From NCBI GenBank assembly GCA_014380625.1, contig JACMJL010000113.1, positions 1-37,016 on the forward strand: a DNA stretch of 37,016 nucleotides, written 5' to 3'. The notes under the pieces were generated by a model. The model did not search any database. It had not been told where the DNA came from and saw nothing but the letters and a program-made list of their open reading frames with translations. Shown here one piece after another: positions 25,098 to 32,498 of the stretch. The position numbers were made by a program, and so were the translations under genes. The stretch is from Clostridiaceae bacterium (GTDB lineage: Bacteria; Bacillota; Clostridia; Clostridiales; Clostridiaceae). Positions within the stretch are counted from its first letter, which is position 1. Each line of letters starts with the position of its first letter.

Positions 25098-25264
25098 TAT
25101 AAAATGTGTTTCTTCTCAAAAGCTTGAATTCTGATAACCTCTTTTGATTTATATTTAGGAACAGGTTTGGTTGAGTTTCTATTGAAAAGTCTTTCCAATA
25201 GGGTTATAAATCTTTTCTTTTTATATTGATAGGAAAAGTTAATATAAATAACATTATCTTTCAT
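25097..25264 (-). CDS. Small basic hypothetical protein, 55 residues
   Basis: The open frame begins MKDNVIYINFSYQYKKKR and ends EKKHIL. AGAGGTGAG lies 5 bases before the ATG, and a terminator follows the stop immediately, so it looks like a complete one-gene unit. It is rich in Lys and Arg and has no signal peptide or membrane segment. I do not recognise a family. It is divergent from the sortase gene, with a perfect palindrome between them. The strong ribosome site and terminator argue for a real gene. Confidence 0.6.
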   Translation of the reverse strand: MKDNVIYINFSYQYKKKRFITLLERLFNRNSTKPVPKYKSKEVIRIQAFEKKHIL

Positions 25265-25352
25265 ATAACTCACCTCTATAATTAATAGAATATTCTGTAT
25301 AATATTATTATGACATAAACTAAGAAAACTTGCTATAGTTTAAAAAATAAAT

Positions 25353-25366
25353 AACTTACGTAAGTT
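25353..25366. promoter_or_regulatory. Perfect 14-bp palindrome between divergent genes
   Basis: AACTTACGTAAGTT. It ends two bases before the -35 box of the sortase promoter, and so could be an operator or activator site for either gene. Confidence 0.5.
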
Positions 25367-25368
25367 TC

Positions 25369-25398
25369 TTGTATTGTTATTTTTAGGTATGATATAAT
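25369..25398 (+). promoter_or_regulatory. Sortase gene promoter
   Basis: TTGTAT (25369-25374), 18-bp spacer, TATAAT (25393-25398) with TGA directly upstream (extended -10). Confidence 0.65.
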
Positions 25399-25442
25399 TT
25401 TAGTATTAATTTTACATTTTTAATATTAAGGAGAAATTGCTT

Positions 25443-26087
25443 ATGAAAGGTATAGGGAAAAAAATTATAACAACTAGAACTATTGGAATGCTTTTAGTTA
25501 TTACAGGGATTGCAATAGTTCTAGTTGCTTTTGGAATGCGGTATTACGGAGAAACAAAGCAACGAAACATGATGAATGATTTTGAAAAAAGCATTACAAA
25601 TTATAAACAGGAAGATAGTGCTGAAAGTCCTGAAAGTCCTGAAAGTACCAGAAGTCAACAAGATAATGTTCCTAAAGACAAAGAACCCATTGAGGGACTT
25701 GGTACAATAGGCATAATTAGAATCCCTAAAATAGATCTTAAAGTTGCCATCGGAGAAGGCGTAGATATGAATACTTTAAAATATGGAGTAGGTCATTTTC
25801 CACAAACAGCCATGGCTGGCCAAAAGGGTAATTTTTGTGTTGCTGGTCATAGGAGTTACACCTATAGTGAATATTTTAACCGATTAGAAGAGATAAATAA
25901 GGGGGATGAAATTTATGTTAAAACAAGAAAGGGGGAATATAAGTATATTGTCTATGATAAAAAGGTAGTAGAGCCATCGGAATACTCTGTTTTAGACGCT
26001 ACTCAGGATGCTACCTTGACCTTAATAACTTGTACACCTATAAGAGCAGCAACTCATCGGTTGATAATTAAGGCAAGAATGCAATGA
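25443..26087 (+). CDS. Class D sortase
   Basis: A 214-residue membrane-anchored transpeptidase. The N-terminal helix is about residues 14-33. A low-complexity linker with repeated SPE units (encoded by three near-identical 9-base repeats at 25622-25648) leads to the sortase barrel: GTIGIIRIPKIDLKVAI, His136 in VAGHRS, Cys197 in LITCTP, and Arg206 in THRLII. It would link LPXTG-type proteins to the wall; no such substrate is encoded in the window. The ATG at 25443 is chosen because AAGGAG is 8-9 bases away; the TTG at 25437 is too close. Confidence 0.9.
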   Translation: MKGIGKKIITTRTIGMLLVITGIAIVLVAFGMRYYGETKQRNMMNDFEKSITNYKQEDSAESPESPESTRSQQDNVPKDKEPIEGLGTIGIIRIPKIDLKVAIGEGVDMNTLKYGVGHFPQTAMAGQKGNFCVAGHRSYTYSEYFNRLEEINKGDEIYVKTRKGEYKYIVYDKKVVEPSEYSVLDATQDATLTLITCTPIRAATHRLIIKARMQ

Positions 26088-26104
26088 ATTAATTAAAATA
26101 AAAA

Positions 26105-26405
26105 CTATCCACAAACTATCCACAAAACTGTGGATAATGTTAGTAATGAAAATTATTAATAGCTCAAATTCTCATTAAAAATATTTATTGTATGCTAATT
26201 CATATAAAATATAGCACAAATAAATGTATAATATTGTCTAATAACATAAGATTCACAAGTTATCAACAGGCATTCTGTGGATAATGTTAATAATGTGTAT
26301 AAGAATAATAAAACAATTTGATATATTCTGAATTATTAAGGCGAAATTTAGATAAAACCTCTTAGCTAATATGTATTATTAAATGAAAGTAACAAGTTAT
26401 CAACA
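26105..26405. other. DnaA-box cluster 2
   Basis: Seven DnaA-like 9-mers. Plus strand: CTATCCACA 26105-26113 and 26116-26124 (an 11-bp tandem repeat), TTATCAACA 26260-26268 and 26397-26405. Minus strand: perfect TTATCCACA at 26129-26137 and 26276-26284, and TTATACACA at 26294-26302. The block ACAAGTTATCAACAGG also occurs in cluster 1 (17203-17218) and occurs here twice (ending 26270 and 26407, the latter beginning with the same ACAAG). The rest of 26088-26490 is AT-rich and noncoding. Confidence 0.7.
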
Positions 26406-26493
26406 GGAAAACAGAAGTTTATGTTAATAATGTTAATAAGCTTTAGGGAGCCCTTTGCAGGATGATTTAAGGAAGAACAAAACTCACAAAGAG

Positions 26494-26527
26494 ACAAGCC
26501 TACCATAGAGGCTTGTTTCTTTTTTAT
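26494..26527 (+). terminator. Orphan terminator upstream of the efflux operon
   Basis: Perfect 8-bp stem ACAAGCCT (26494-26501) with AGGCTTGT (26509-26516), then TTCTTTTTT. It lies 400 bases after the sortase stop, so it may end a long sortase transcript or a small RNA. Confidence 0.75.
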
Positions 26528-26529
26528 TA

Positions 26530-26568
26530 TCACACAAAGTTCACACAAATCTTTGATATTAGTACCAT
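26530..26568 (+). promoter_or_regulatory. Direct repeats and candidate promoter of the efflux operon
   Basis: TCACACAAA at 26530-26538 and again at 26541-26549 (11-bp period), the pattern of response-regulator sites. TTCACA (26540-26545), 17-bp spacer, TACCAT (26563-26568) is a possible promoter. A second -10-like TATAAT lies at 26579-26584. Confidence 0.4.
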
Positions 26569-26651
26569 AATCCTTCCTTATAATTGTAAATATAGAAACC
26601 AAACATGAAGGACCAATATGAAATTCTAGAGTTGAGAGGAAGGTTAATGTT

Positions 26652-28376
26652 ATGAAAATTAAGTTGTTCAAAAACAAGAAGGTTAAAAATTCAGTAATAG
26701 GCGGTATTATAGTGGTATTATGCGGCGGAGGGCTTACCAGTTATATTCTTTATAATAATGCTAAAAAAAATGCACCTAATACTAAATTTACAACTACAAC
26801 CGTAAAGTTAAGCACTATCAGTACAAGCATAAGTGCAAGTGGAACAGTAAGCAATAGTGCTCAGATTGATCTTATACCTTCTTCTGGTGGAACCTTAGAT
26901 ACTTTAAATGTTAAAGAGGGCGATGCAATTAAAACGGGAGACCTTTTAGCAAAAGTAACAGATTCTAATTCAGCTTTAACAATACAATCCGCAAAAAATG
27001 CTGTTTCTAATCAGACACAAGCTTTGGCTAAACTTGTGAAGAGTAAAACTAGTCTTTATACTAAGGCAGCTACAGCTGGAAGAGTTAAAAATGTAAATAT
27101 TGCTGTTGGGGATGATCTAGCAAATGCAAAGAGTTTAGGAAGTATAATGGTGATTTCAACAGATGGTAATCTAAAAGCCAGTGTTAACTATGATTCAACT
27201 AAAATTACATTAGCTCAAAGTGATGTGGTGGATGTTAGTATAAAGGGTGCAGTTGTTGCTCAAGGAACTATTGCAAGTATTAATCAAGGACAAGGATCCT
27301 CTTCAATAAATGTTTTAGTACCCGATACTCTAACAGTAGGAGTAATAGCAACTTTTTCAAAAGCTGGTACAACTATTGGATCTGCGGCCCTTTCGGTAAA
27401 CGCTCCGGTAGAAGTACAGGGTACAACAGGTACAATTACTAATCTTTATGTATCTGAAAATTCCACAGTTAGTAAAGGCTCTAACTTATTTAAGATAGAT
27501 GGCACTGAACTAGACAATAATATTGCATCACAAACTCTATCTGTTACTCAGGCAGAAAATGACCTTGCGGCTAAGCAGGCTAGTGTTGGTAAAAATAGTC
27601 TTACAAGTCCAGTAACGGGTATTGTAGCAACAATTAATTATAATCTAGGAGACAGTATTCCTGCTACTAAAGCAGTTTTAACGGTTTTAGACCCAAATAA
27701 AATGCAGACTGTAGTTTCTGTTGATGAACTTGATATTGGAAAAGTTAAAATGGGACAAGCGGCTACAGTAACTCTTGATGCTATACCAGGTAAAACCTTT
27801 AATGGAACTGTTACAAGGATCTCTAATGTAGGAACTGTGGCTAGTGGTGTTACTACATATAGTGTAACTATAGCAATCGACAAAGGTGATGCTGTAAAAG
27901 TAGGCATGACCTCTAGTGTTTCCATAATAGTCGAGAAAAAAGAAAATGTACTTGTTATTCCCGTTAGTGCTCTCGCTAGCACAAAATCAGCACAGGGTTC
28001 AAAGGCTGTATATATATCAACTGGACTTACAGCAACTACTAGTACTTCTGGTAATGTTAGTGCTGGAGCACCAAGATCCAACGCAGCTACATTAAATAGT
28101 AGTTTAAAAACTCAAAGCCAGGTAGCGGCGGCTATGGTAAAGAATATAACTACAATAAAAACAGGTATGCAAACTTCTACATTAATTGAAGTTACTAGTG
28201 GACTTAAAGAAGGTGATATAATTGCTATCCCTGTAGTAACTAAGGCAACTACTACAGCAGCAGCTACAACCGCTACAACTAAAACTACAACCAAAACAAG
28301 TAATGCTACAGGCGGCTTTGGAGGTGGAGATATGGGTGGACCTCCAACTGGTGGTGTGAGACCTAGTGGAAACTAA
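26652..28376 (+). CDS. HlyD/MacA-like efflux adaptor with two barrel-sandwich modules
   Basis: A 574-residue membrane-anchored protein: helix at about 15-34, then extracytoplasmic. Two lipoyl-like half motifs (GGTLDTLNVKEGDAIKTGDLLAKV near 88-112 and TGTITNLYVSENSTVSKGSNLFKID near 255-280) each lead into a helical stretch and a second half motif, so the module appears twice. Beta-barrel and proximal domains follow (VVSVDELDIGKVKMGQAATVTLD; VLVIPVSAL). The C terminus is Thr/Ala-rich, then Gly/Pro-rich. This is longer than the usual 350-420 residues. It would couple the ABC pump to its substrate at the cell surface. GAGAGGAAGG precedes the ATG. Confidence 0.85.
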   Translation: MKIKLFKNKKVKNSVIGGIIVVLCGGGLTSYILYNNAKKNAPNTKFTTTTVKLSTISTSISASGTVSNSAQIDLIPSSGGTLDTLNVKEGDAIKTGDLLAKVTDSNSALTIQSAKNAVSNQTQALAKLVKSKTSLYTKAATAGRVKNVNIAVGDDLANAKSLGSIMVISTDGNLKASVNYDSTKITLAQSDVVDVSIKGAVVAQGTIASINQGQGSSSINVLVPDTLTVGVIATFSKAGTTIGSAALSVNAPVEVQGTTGTITNLYVSENSTVSKGSNLFKIDGTELDNNIASQTLSVTQAENDLAAKQASVGKNSLTSPVTGIVATINYNLGDSIPATKAVLTVLDPNKMQTVVSVDELDIGKVKMGQAATVTLDAIPGKTFNGTVTRISNVGTVASGVTTYSVTIAIDKGDAVKVGMTSSVSIIVEKKENVLVIPVSALASTKSAQGSKAVYISTGLTATTSTSGNVSAGAPRSNAATLNSSLKTQSQVAAAMVKNITTIKTGMQTSTLIEVTSGLKEGDIIAIPVVTKATTTAAATTATTKTTTKTSNATGGFGGGDMGGPPTGGVRPSGN

Positions 28377-28398
28377 TATAAGGAAGGAGGCATAATCA

Positions 28399-29088
28399 AT
28401 GATAAAGCTTACTAATTTAACAAAATCCTATGAGATGGGTGGTAACACAGTACTCGCTCTTGACAATATTTCAGTGGAAATTAAAGCTAAGGAGTTTGTT
28501 GCCATTGTAGGACCTTCTGGTTCTGGTAAATCAACACTTATGAACATTATTGGTTGCCTCGATATTCCTACCAGTGGTAGTTATATACTTGATGGAAAAG
28601 AAATTAGCACCTACAATGAAAATATGTTGGCAGAATTCAGAAATCAAAAGATAGGGTTTATCTTTCAAAGATTCCACCTTTTAAGTAAACTTACCGCTCT
28701 TGCAAATGTGGAGTTACCATTAATATATATGGGTGTTTCAGCAGCTCAAAGGAAGGCAAGATCAATTGCAGCCTTGAGAAGTGTAGGTCTTGAAAGTAGA
28801 ATGTACCACAAACCCATGGAACTTTCCGGTGGACAGCAACAAAGGGTAGCCTTTGCAAGGGCCCTTATAACAAAACCTCCTGTTATTTTAGCCGACGAGC
28901 CTACAGGAAATTTGGATAGTAAAACAGGTGTAGAAGTATTGAAACTTCTCACGGATCTTCATAAGATGGGGAATACAATAGTACTAATCACCCATGATAT
29001 GAAGGTTGCAAGCACAGCTAATAGAATTGTAAAGTTAATGGATGGAAAAATTGTGTCCGATGAGGAGTTGGAAAAGTATGAAGATTAG
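28399..29088 (+). CDS. ABC transporter ATP-binding protein (MacB/LolD type)
   Basis: A 229-residue ATPase. Walker [10 protein letters not shown] (38-46), Q-loop Gln91, signature LSGGQ (143-147), Walker B VILADE (163-168), H-loop His200. The CLDIPTSG segment and overall size are typical of the MacB/LolD/FtsE group, which drives mechanotransmission rather than substrate passage. It starts 22 bases after the adaptor with AAGGAGG, and overlaps the permease start by 11 bases. Such systems export antibiotics, peptides or lipoproteins. Confidence 0.95.
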   Translation: MIKLTNLTKSYEMGGNTVLALDNISVEIKAKEFVAIVGPSGSGKSTLMNIIGCLDIPTSGSYILDGKEISTYNENMLAEFRNQKIGFIFQRFHLLSKLTALANVELPLIYMGVSAAQRKARSIAALRSVGLESRMYHKPMELSGGQQQRVAFARALITKPPVILADEPTGNLDSKTGVEVLKLLTDLHKMGNTIVLITHDMKVASTANRIVKLMDGKIVSDEELEKYED

Positions 29089-30256
29089 TCAAGGACTTAT
29101 TATGGCTCTTAGTTCTATATTGTCAAATAAGATGCGTTCCTTTCTAACCATGCTAGGAATAATAATTGGAATATCCTCAGTAATTATCCTAATAGGAATA
29201 GGGGAGGGCACTAAAAAGGATGTTTCTGATTCCATTTCCAGCATGGGAACCAATCTTATAACTATAAGCATAACTGGAGGGCGAGACGTAACTGTAACTA
29301 CAGCAGAACTTGAAGCTCTTAAAACGGAACCGGGCATTAAGGAGATAGCTCCAACTATAACTAGTAATGTTACAGCTAAGTTGGGAAGTAAAAATGCAAC
29401 TACTAACATAGAATCATCTTTGCCTTCTTATGAAGAGATAAAGGATATCCATGCACAGTCAGGACGGTTTATAACCCAGGATGATGTGGATAATAGATAC
29501 AGAGTAGCCGTGGTGGGAACGGAGGTTCTTGACACTCTTGCTGAAGGGACAGCCTATGATAGCTTTCTTAATCAGACAATAACACTAAATGGTACTAGCT
29601 TCACAATAATTGGAATACTTGAATCTAAAGGAAGTACTTCTATAGGTTCTAGTGATAATAGAATAATTATTCCTATAACTACGGCGCAGCGGCTATTAAA
29701 GAACAAAAGTATACGAACCTTTTATGTGGAGGCTCAGTCACCAGAAATGGTGGATACCGCTGTAGAAACTTTAAACGCCTTTATGCTAAGCAAATCCAAT
29801 AATAAAGCAAGCACTTTTAAAGTTTTCAATCAAACAGACCTTCTGGCAACACAAACAGCCGCAGCAGATAATTTAACAACTATGCTAGCCGGTGTGGCAG
29901 CTATATCTTTATTAGTTGGTGGTATTGGTATAATGAACATAATGTTAGTTACCGTTACTGAACGAACTGGAGAAATAGGGATAAGAAAAGCTATCGGTGC
30001 CAAGAGAAAAAATATACTAATCCAATTCTTAATCGAGGCAATTACCATAAGTGGTATTGGAGGAATCATAGGAGTTATAACTGGAGTAGTAGGGGGAAAT
30101 CTCTATGGAAAGTTCATGACAAAAACAGTAATAATAGAGCCTAATATAGCTGTTCTAGCCTTTGCCTTCGCAGCTACAGTCGGTGTAATCTTCGGGTTAT
30201 ATCCTGCCAATAAAGCTTCAGGCTTAAGACCAATAGAGGCTTTAAGGTACGACTAA
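29078..30256 (+). CDS. ABC transporter permease (MacB-like, FtsX fold)
   Basis: A 392-residue permease with one N-terminal membrane helix (about 18-42, FLTMLGIIIGISSVIILIGIG), a large extracytoplasmic MacB_PCD domain (about 45-265), and three C-terminal FtsX helices (VAAISLLVGGIGIMNIMLV, ISGIGGIIGVITGVVGG, VLAFAFAATVGVIFGLYPA). The GEIGIRKAIGAK coupling motif and C-terminal PANKASGLRPIEALRYD are standard. The ATG at 29078 lies within the ATPase gene, after GAGGAG; earlier in-frame codons lie inside the ATPase and lack a site. It forms a tripartite pump with the two genes upstream. Confidence 0.94.
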   Translation: MKISQGLIMALSSILSNKMRSFLTMLGIIIGISSVIILIGIGEGTKKDVSDSISSMGTNLITISITGGRDVTVTTAELEALKTEPGIKEIAPTITSNVTAKLGSKNATTNIESSLPSYEEIKDIHAQSGRFITQDDVDNRYRVAVVGTEVLDTLAEGTAYDSFLNQTITLNGTSFTIIGILESKGSTSIGSSDNRIIIPITTAQRLLKNKSIRTFYVEAQSPEMVDTAVETLNAFMLSKSNNKASTFKVFNQTDLLATQTAAADNLTTMLAGVAAISLLVGGIGIMNIMLVTVTERTGEIGIRKAIGAKRKNILIQFLIEAITISGIGGIIGVITGVVGGNLYGKFMTKTVIIEPNIAVLAFAFAATVGVIFGLYPANKASGLRPIEALRYD

Positions 30257-30286
30257 GGTTTGGTGAGAGTCACGTGAGTTATGAGT

Positions 30287-30326
30287 AAAAAAAAGGGCCG
30301 TCTCAAAATTTTGAGATAGTCCATTT
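30287..30326. terminator. Terminator between efflux operon and rluF
   Basis: TCTCAAAA/TTTTGAGA (30301-30316) extended by GG(G)C/GTCC pairing. The A-run at 30287-30294 gives a good T-run for the minus-strand gene; the plus-strand tail is weaker. Confidence 0.75.
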
Positions 30327-30346
30327 TCCTATTTTGTTCCATATAT

Positions 30347-31111
30347 CTAAACTGAAGCTTCTTTTGTTTTTACTGAGTCTGAAATTAAAATATTAATTTT
30401 TAATAGCTCAGAACTTGAAAGATATCTCCATTTGCCAATTGGCAAGGACGCCAACTGTACATTCATTATCCTAATACGTACTAGTTTGGTTACCTTGTAC
30501 CCTAGGGTTTCTGCCATTCTTCTTATTTGTCTATTTAATCCTTGAGTAAGTATAATACGAAAAACAAATTTACTTTCTTTATTAACGGTACAAGGTTTAG
30601 TTCTTGTATCTAGAATGTTAACGCCAGTGGACATGGTTTTAATAAATTCATTTGTAATTGGTTTATCTACAGAAACAATATATTCTTTTTCGTGATTGTT
30701 GCCAGCCCTAAGAATCTTATTAACAATGTCTCCATCGTTAGTTAGAAATATCAGACCTTCAGAGTCCTTGTCCAATCTCCCAATTGGAAATATTCTTTTA
30801 GCATGATTAACAAAATCAACTATATTACCCTTAACTCCACTTTCTGTAGTACAGGTTATTCCCTTAGGTTTGTTTAGGGCTATATAGACTAGTTCCTCGG
30901 TATAGTTAATATGTTTGCCATTTAAAAACACCTTATCTTCAGAAGTCACACGAGTTCCAACTGTAGCTACCACACCATTAACCTTTACCCTGCCGGCCTC
31001 TATAAACTTATCAGCCTCTCGTCTAGAACAAATACCTTTCTCACTTATAAATTTATTTAATCTAGTATCACTTTTTCCTGTAATTTCGTTATGAATTATA
31101 TTTTTTGTCAT
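30347..31111 (-). CDS. RluF-like pseudouridine synthase
   Basis: A 254-residue RsuA-family enzyme. The N-terminal S4 RNA-binding domain is about 12-60 ([21 protein letters not shown]). The catalytic domain has the Asp of [18 protein letters not shown] and the closing [25 protein letters not shown]. The sequence [12 protein letters not shown] favours RluF (23S rRNA U2604) over RsuA or RluB. The ATG at 31111 is chosen with GAGGTG just upstream; the ATG at 31123 precedes that site. It is divergent from the glutaredoxin gene. Confidence 0.87.
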   Translation of the reverse strand: MTKNIIHNEITGKSDTRLNKFISEKGICSRREADKFIEAGRVKVNGVVATVGTRVTSEDKVFLNGKHINYTEELVYIALNKPKGITCTTESGVKGNIVDFVNHAKRIFPIGRLDKDSEGLIFLTNDGDIVNKILRAGNNHEKEYIVSVDKPITNEFIKTMSTGVNILDTRTKPCTVNKESKFVFRIILTQGLNRQIRRMAETLGYKVTKLVRIRIMNVQLASLPIGKWRYLSSSELLKINILISDSVKTKEASV

Positions 31112-31126
31112 AAGACACCTCATCTA

Positions 31127-31156
31127 TTGATAAATATTATTAAAAAGGACTATAAT
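31127..31156 (+). promoter_or_regulatory. Glutaredoxin gene promoter
   Basis: TTGATA (31127-31132), 18-bp spacer, TATAAT (31151-31156). Confidence 0.7.
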
Positions 31157-31204
31157 AATATTATAACCAATAATTAAAATTAATAAAGTATATGAGGTGA
31201 TTTC

Positions 31205-31432
31205 ATGAAAAAAGTTGTAATCTATAATTCGGATACTTGTTCCTTTTGCAGAGAAGCGGAAGCGTACATGAAGGATAATGGAATAGAATACGAAGGTAAG
31301 AATATTAAGGTTCCAGAATTCAGAAAAGAACTTATGGCTTTGGGTTATAGGAGTGTTCCTGTAATTCAGATAGATGGAGAAAATATTTTGGGATTTGATG
31401 TTGAACTTATTGAGGAAAAACTTAAGGTTTAA
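31205..31432 (+). CDS. Glutaredoxin-family thiol oxidoreductase
   Basis: A 75-residue thioredoxin-fold protein. Active site Cys12-S-F-Cys15, and cis-proline in SVPVIQIDGENILGFD. It is short, like NrdH-redoxins and the clostridial glutaredoxins, which reduce ribonucleotide reductase or other disulfides. GAGGTGAT lies before the ATG. It has its own promoter and terminator and no reductase nearby. Confidence 0.92.
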   Translation: MKKVVIYNSDTCSFCREAEAYMKDNGIEYEGKNIKVPEFRKELMALGYRSVPVIQIDGENILGFDVELIEEKLKV

Positions 31433-31435
31433 CAA

Positions 31436-31480
31436 ATAAAAATAGCCTGGCACAGTAACTACTATGCCAGGCTATTTTTA
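31436..31480. terminator. Bidirectional terminator, glutaredoxin and nitroreductase
   Basis: Perfect 12-bp stem AATAGCCTGGCA (31441-31452) with 31465-31476, A-run before and T-run after. Confidence 0.93.
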
Positions 31481-31481
31481 T

Positions 31482-32348
31482 TTATTTCTTTACCCAACTA
31501 ATTACGTATTCAGTTGAAGGTGGAAGTTCTTTAATATTAGTTTTTAGCTGTTGCCAGTTACCGGCAAGTCCTAATTCTATAGAGGTTAACTCAAAGTGAC
31601 ATAAAGCAATACCCATGTCCACCATTTGTATATCATAGCTAAAAGCTTTTCCATAACCTTTAGTATGCTCTAAATAAAAATCATAGGTATCCCCATTTTT
31701 CACAATTCTCCAAGGTTGTTTGTTAGAGGCTGATGGGGCTAACCTTAACATTTCCAGGGGAATAGAGTATTCTTCGGCAAGAGCTTCTGTTAAGGGCTTT
31801 GAAAAATTATTATTAAAAAACATCTCTGACCAAGGTTTTCTGTTTTTTGAACCAGCAGTTAATCGTATAAAGGAGTCCATGAGTCTTCGCGATTCACTAG
31901 AATATCCTATGGGAGTAATGATAGGAAGAATTTCATCTTCTTTAAGGTTCATTACCTTAGCAAATTCACCCTTTTTAAAGGTACCACCTAACCAACAAGT
32001 GCCTAAGCCTAGTGAAGTAGCATATAATATACCTTTTTCTAGTTTATACCCCAGTTCTATTAGACTAGTAGAAGTATTTTTGACAGCTGAAGCTATAAAC
32101 CAAGACGTACCTTTTATTACCCCATAGGTCCCTAACTTTAGGTTAGAATCTATGTGATCAAGATTAGCATTAACTAGGTTAAATCTAGTATCAATATCAA
32201 AAGGACCCTTGCTTTCATTTAACAAATGGATTACCTTGTCTGCCACAGTGGAATCTAGTGGCTGGCTATTATAAGATCTTATTGAAGTTCGTTCTTTAAT
32301 AATTTGTGTAATAGGCTTTTCAAACAATTGAGTATTATTAAATTCCAT
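31482..32348 (-). CDS. Nitroreductase-family protein (TM1586-like)
   Basis: A 288-residue protein with two related halves, as in the TM1586-type nitroreductases. Visible: ITQIIKERTSIRSYNSQPLD (FMN-phosphate-binding Arg-Ser-x-Arg region), GILYATSLGLGTCWLGGTF, and a second half LRLAPSASNKQPWRIVK with SxxNxQPW, then MVDMGIALCHFELTSIELG. It likely binds FMN and reduces nitro- or quinone compounds with NAD(P)H; the true substrate is unknown. The ATG at 32348 follows GAGGTG; a GTG at 32357 lies within that site. Confidence 0.85.
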   Translation of the reverse strand: MEFNNTQLFEKPITQIIKERTSIRSYNSQPLDSTVADKVIHLLNESKGPFDIDTRFNLVNANLDHIDSNLKLGTYGVIKGTSWFIASAVKNTSTSLIELGYKLEKGILYATSLGLGTCWLGGTFKKGEFAKVMNLKEDEILPIITPIGYSSESRRLMDSFIRLTAGSKNRKPWSEMFFNNNFSKPLTEALAEEYSIPLEMLRLAPSASNKQPWRIVKNGDTYDFYLEHTKGYGKAFSYDIQMVDMGIALCHFELTSIELGLAGNWQQLKTNIKELPPSTEYVISWVKK

Positions 32349-32390
32349 TTCTTTCACCTCATAATCATTTATCTGTACTACTTTAACTCT

Positions 32391-32419
32391 ATTATCCCAC
32401 TTAAATGAATTATTTCCAA
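32391..32419 (-). promoter_or_regulatory. Nitroreductase gene promoter
   Basis: On the minus strand TTGGAA (32419-32414), 17-bp spacer, GATAAT (32396-32391). Confidence 0.5.
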
Positions 32420-32437
32420 TTTAATTATTTATAGATT

Positions 32438-32485
32438 AAAATAAAATAAAACAATGCTATAGGAAAGTAATCCACAAGCATTGTT
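32438..32485 (-). terminator. Terminator of glnN
   Basis: AACAATGCT (32450-32458) with AGCATTGTT (32477-32485); minus-strand tail TTATTTTATTTT. Confidence 0.8.
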
Positions 32486-32498
32486 CTTAATTGAAAAA

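Noticed and set aside
25622-25648. CRISPR-like or minisatellite repeat in the sortase gene
   Set aside because: Only three 9-base in-frame units encoding a Ser-Pro-Glu linker; no spacers.
27638-28294. Long minus-strand open frames opposite the efflux adaptor gene
   Set aside because: They are antisense shadows of a Thr/Ala-rich coding region, with no ribosome sites.
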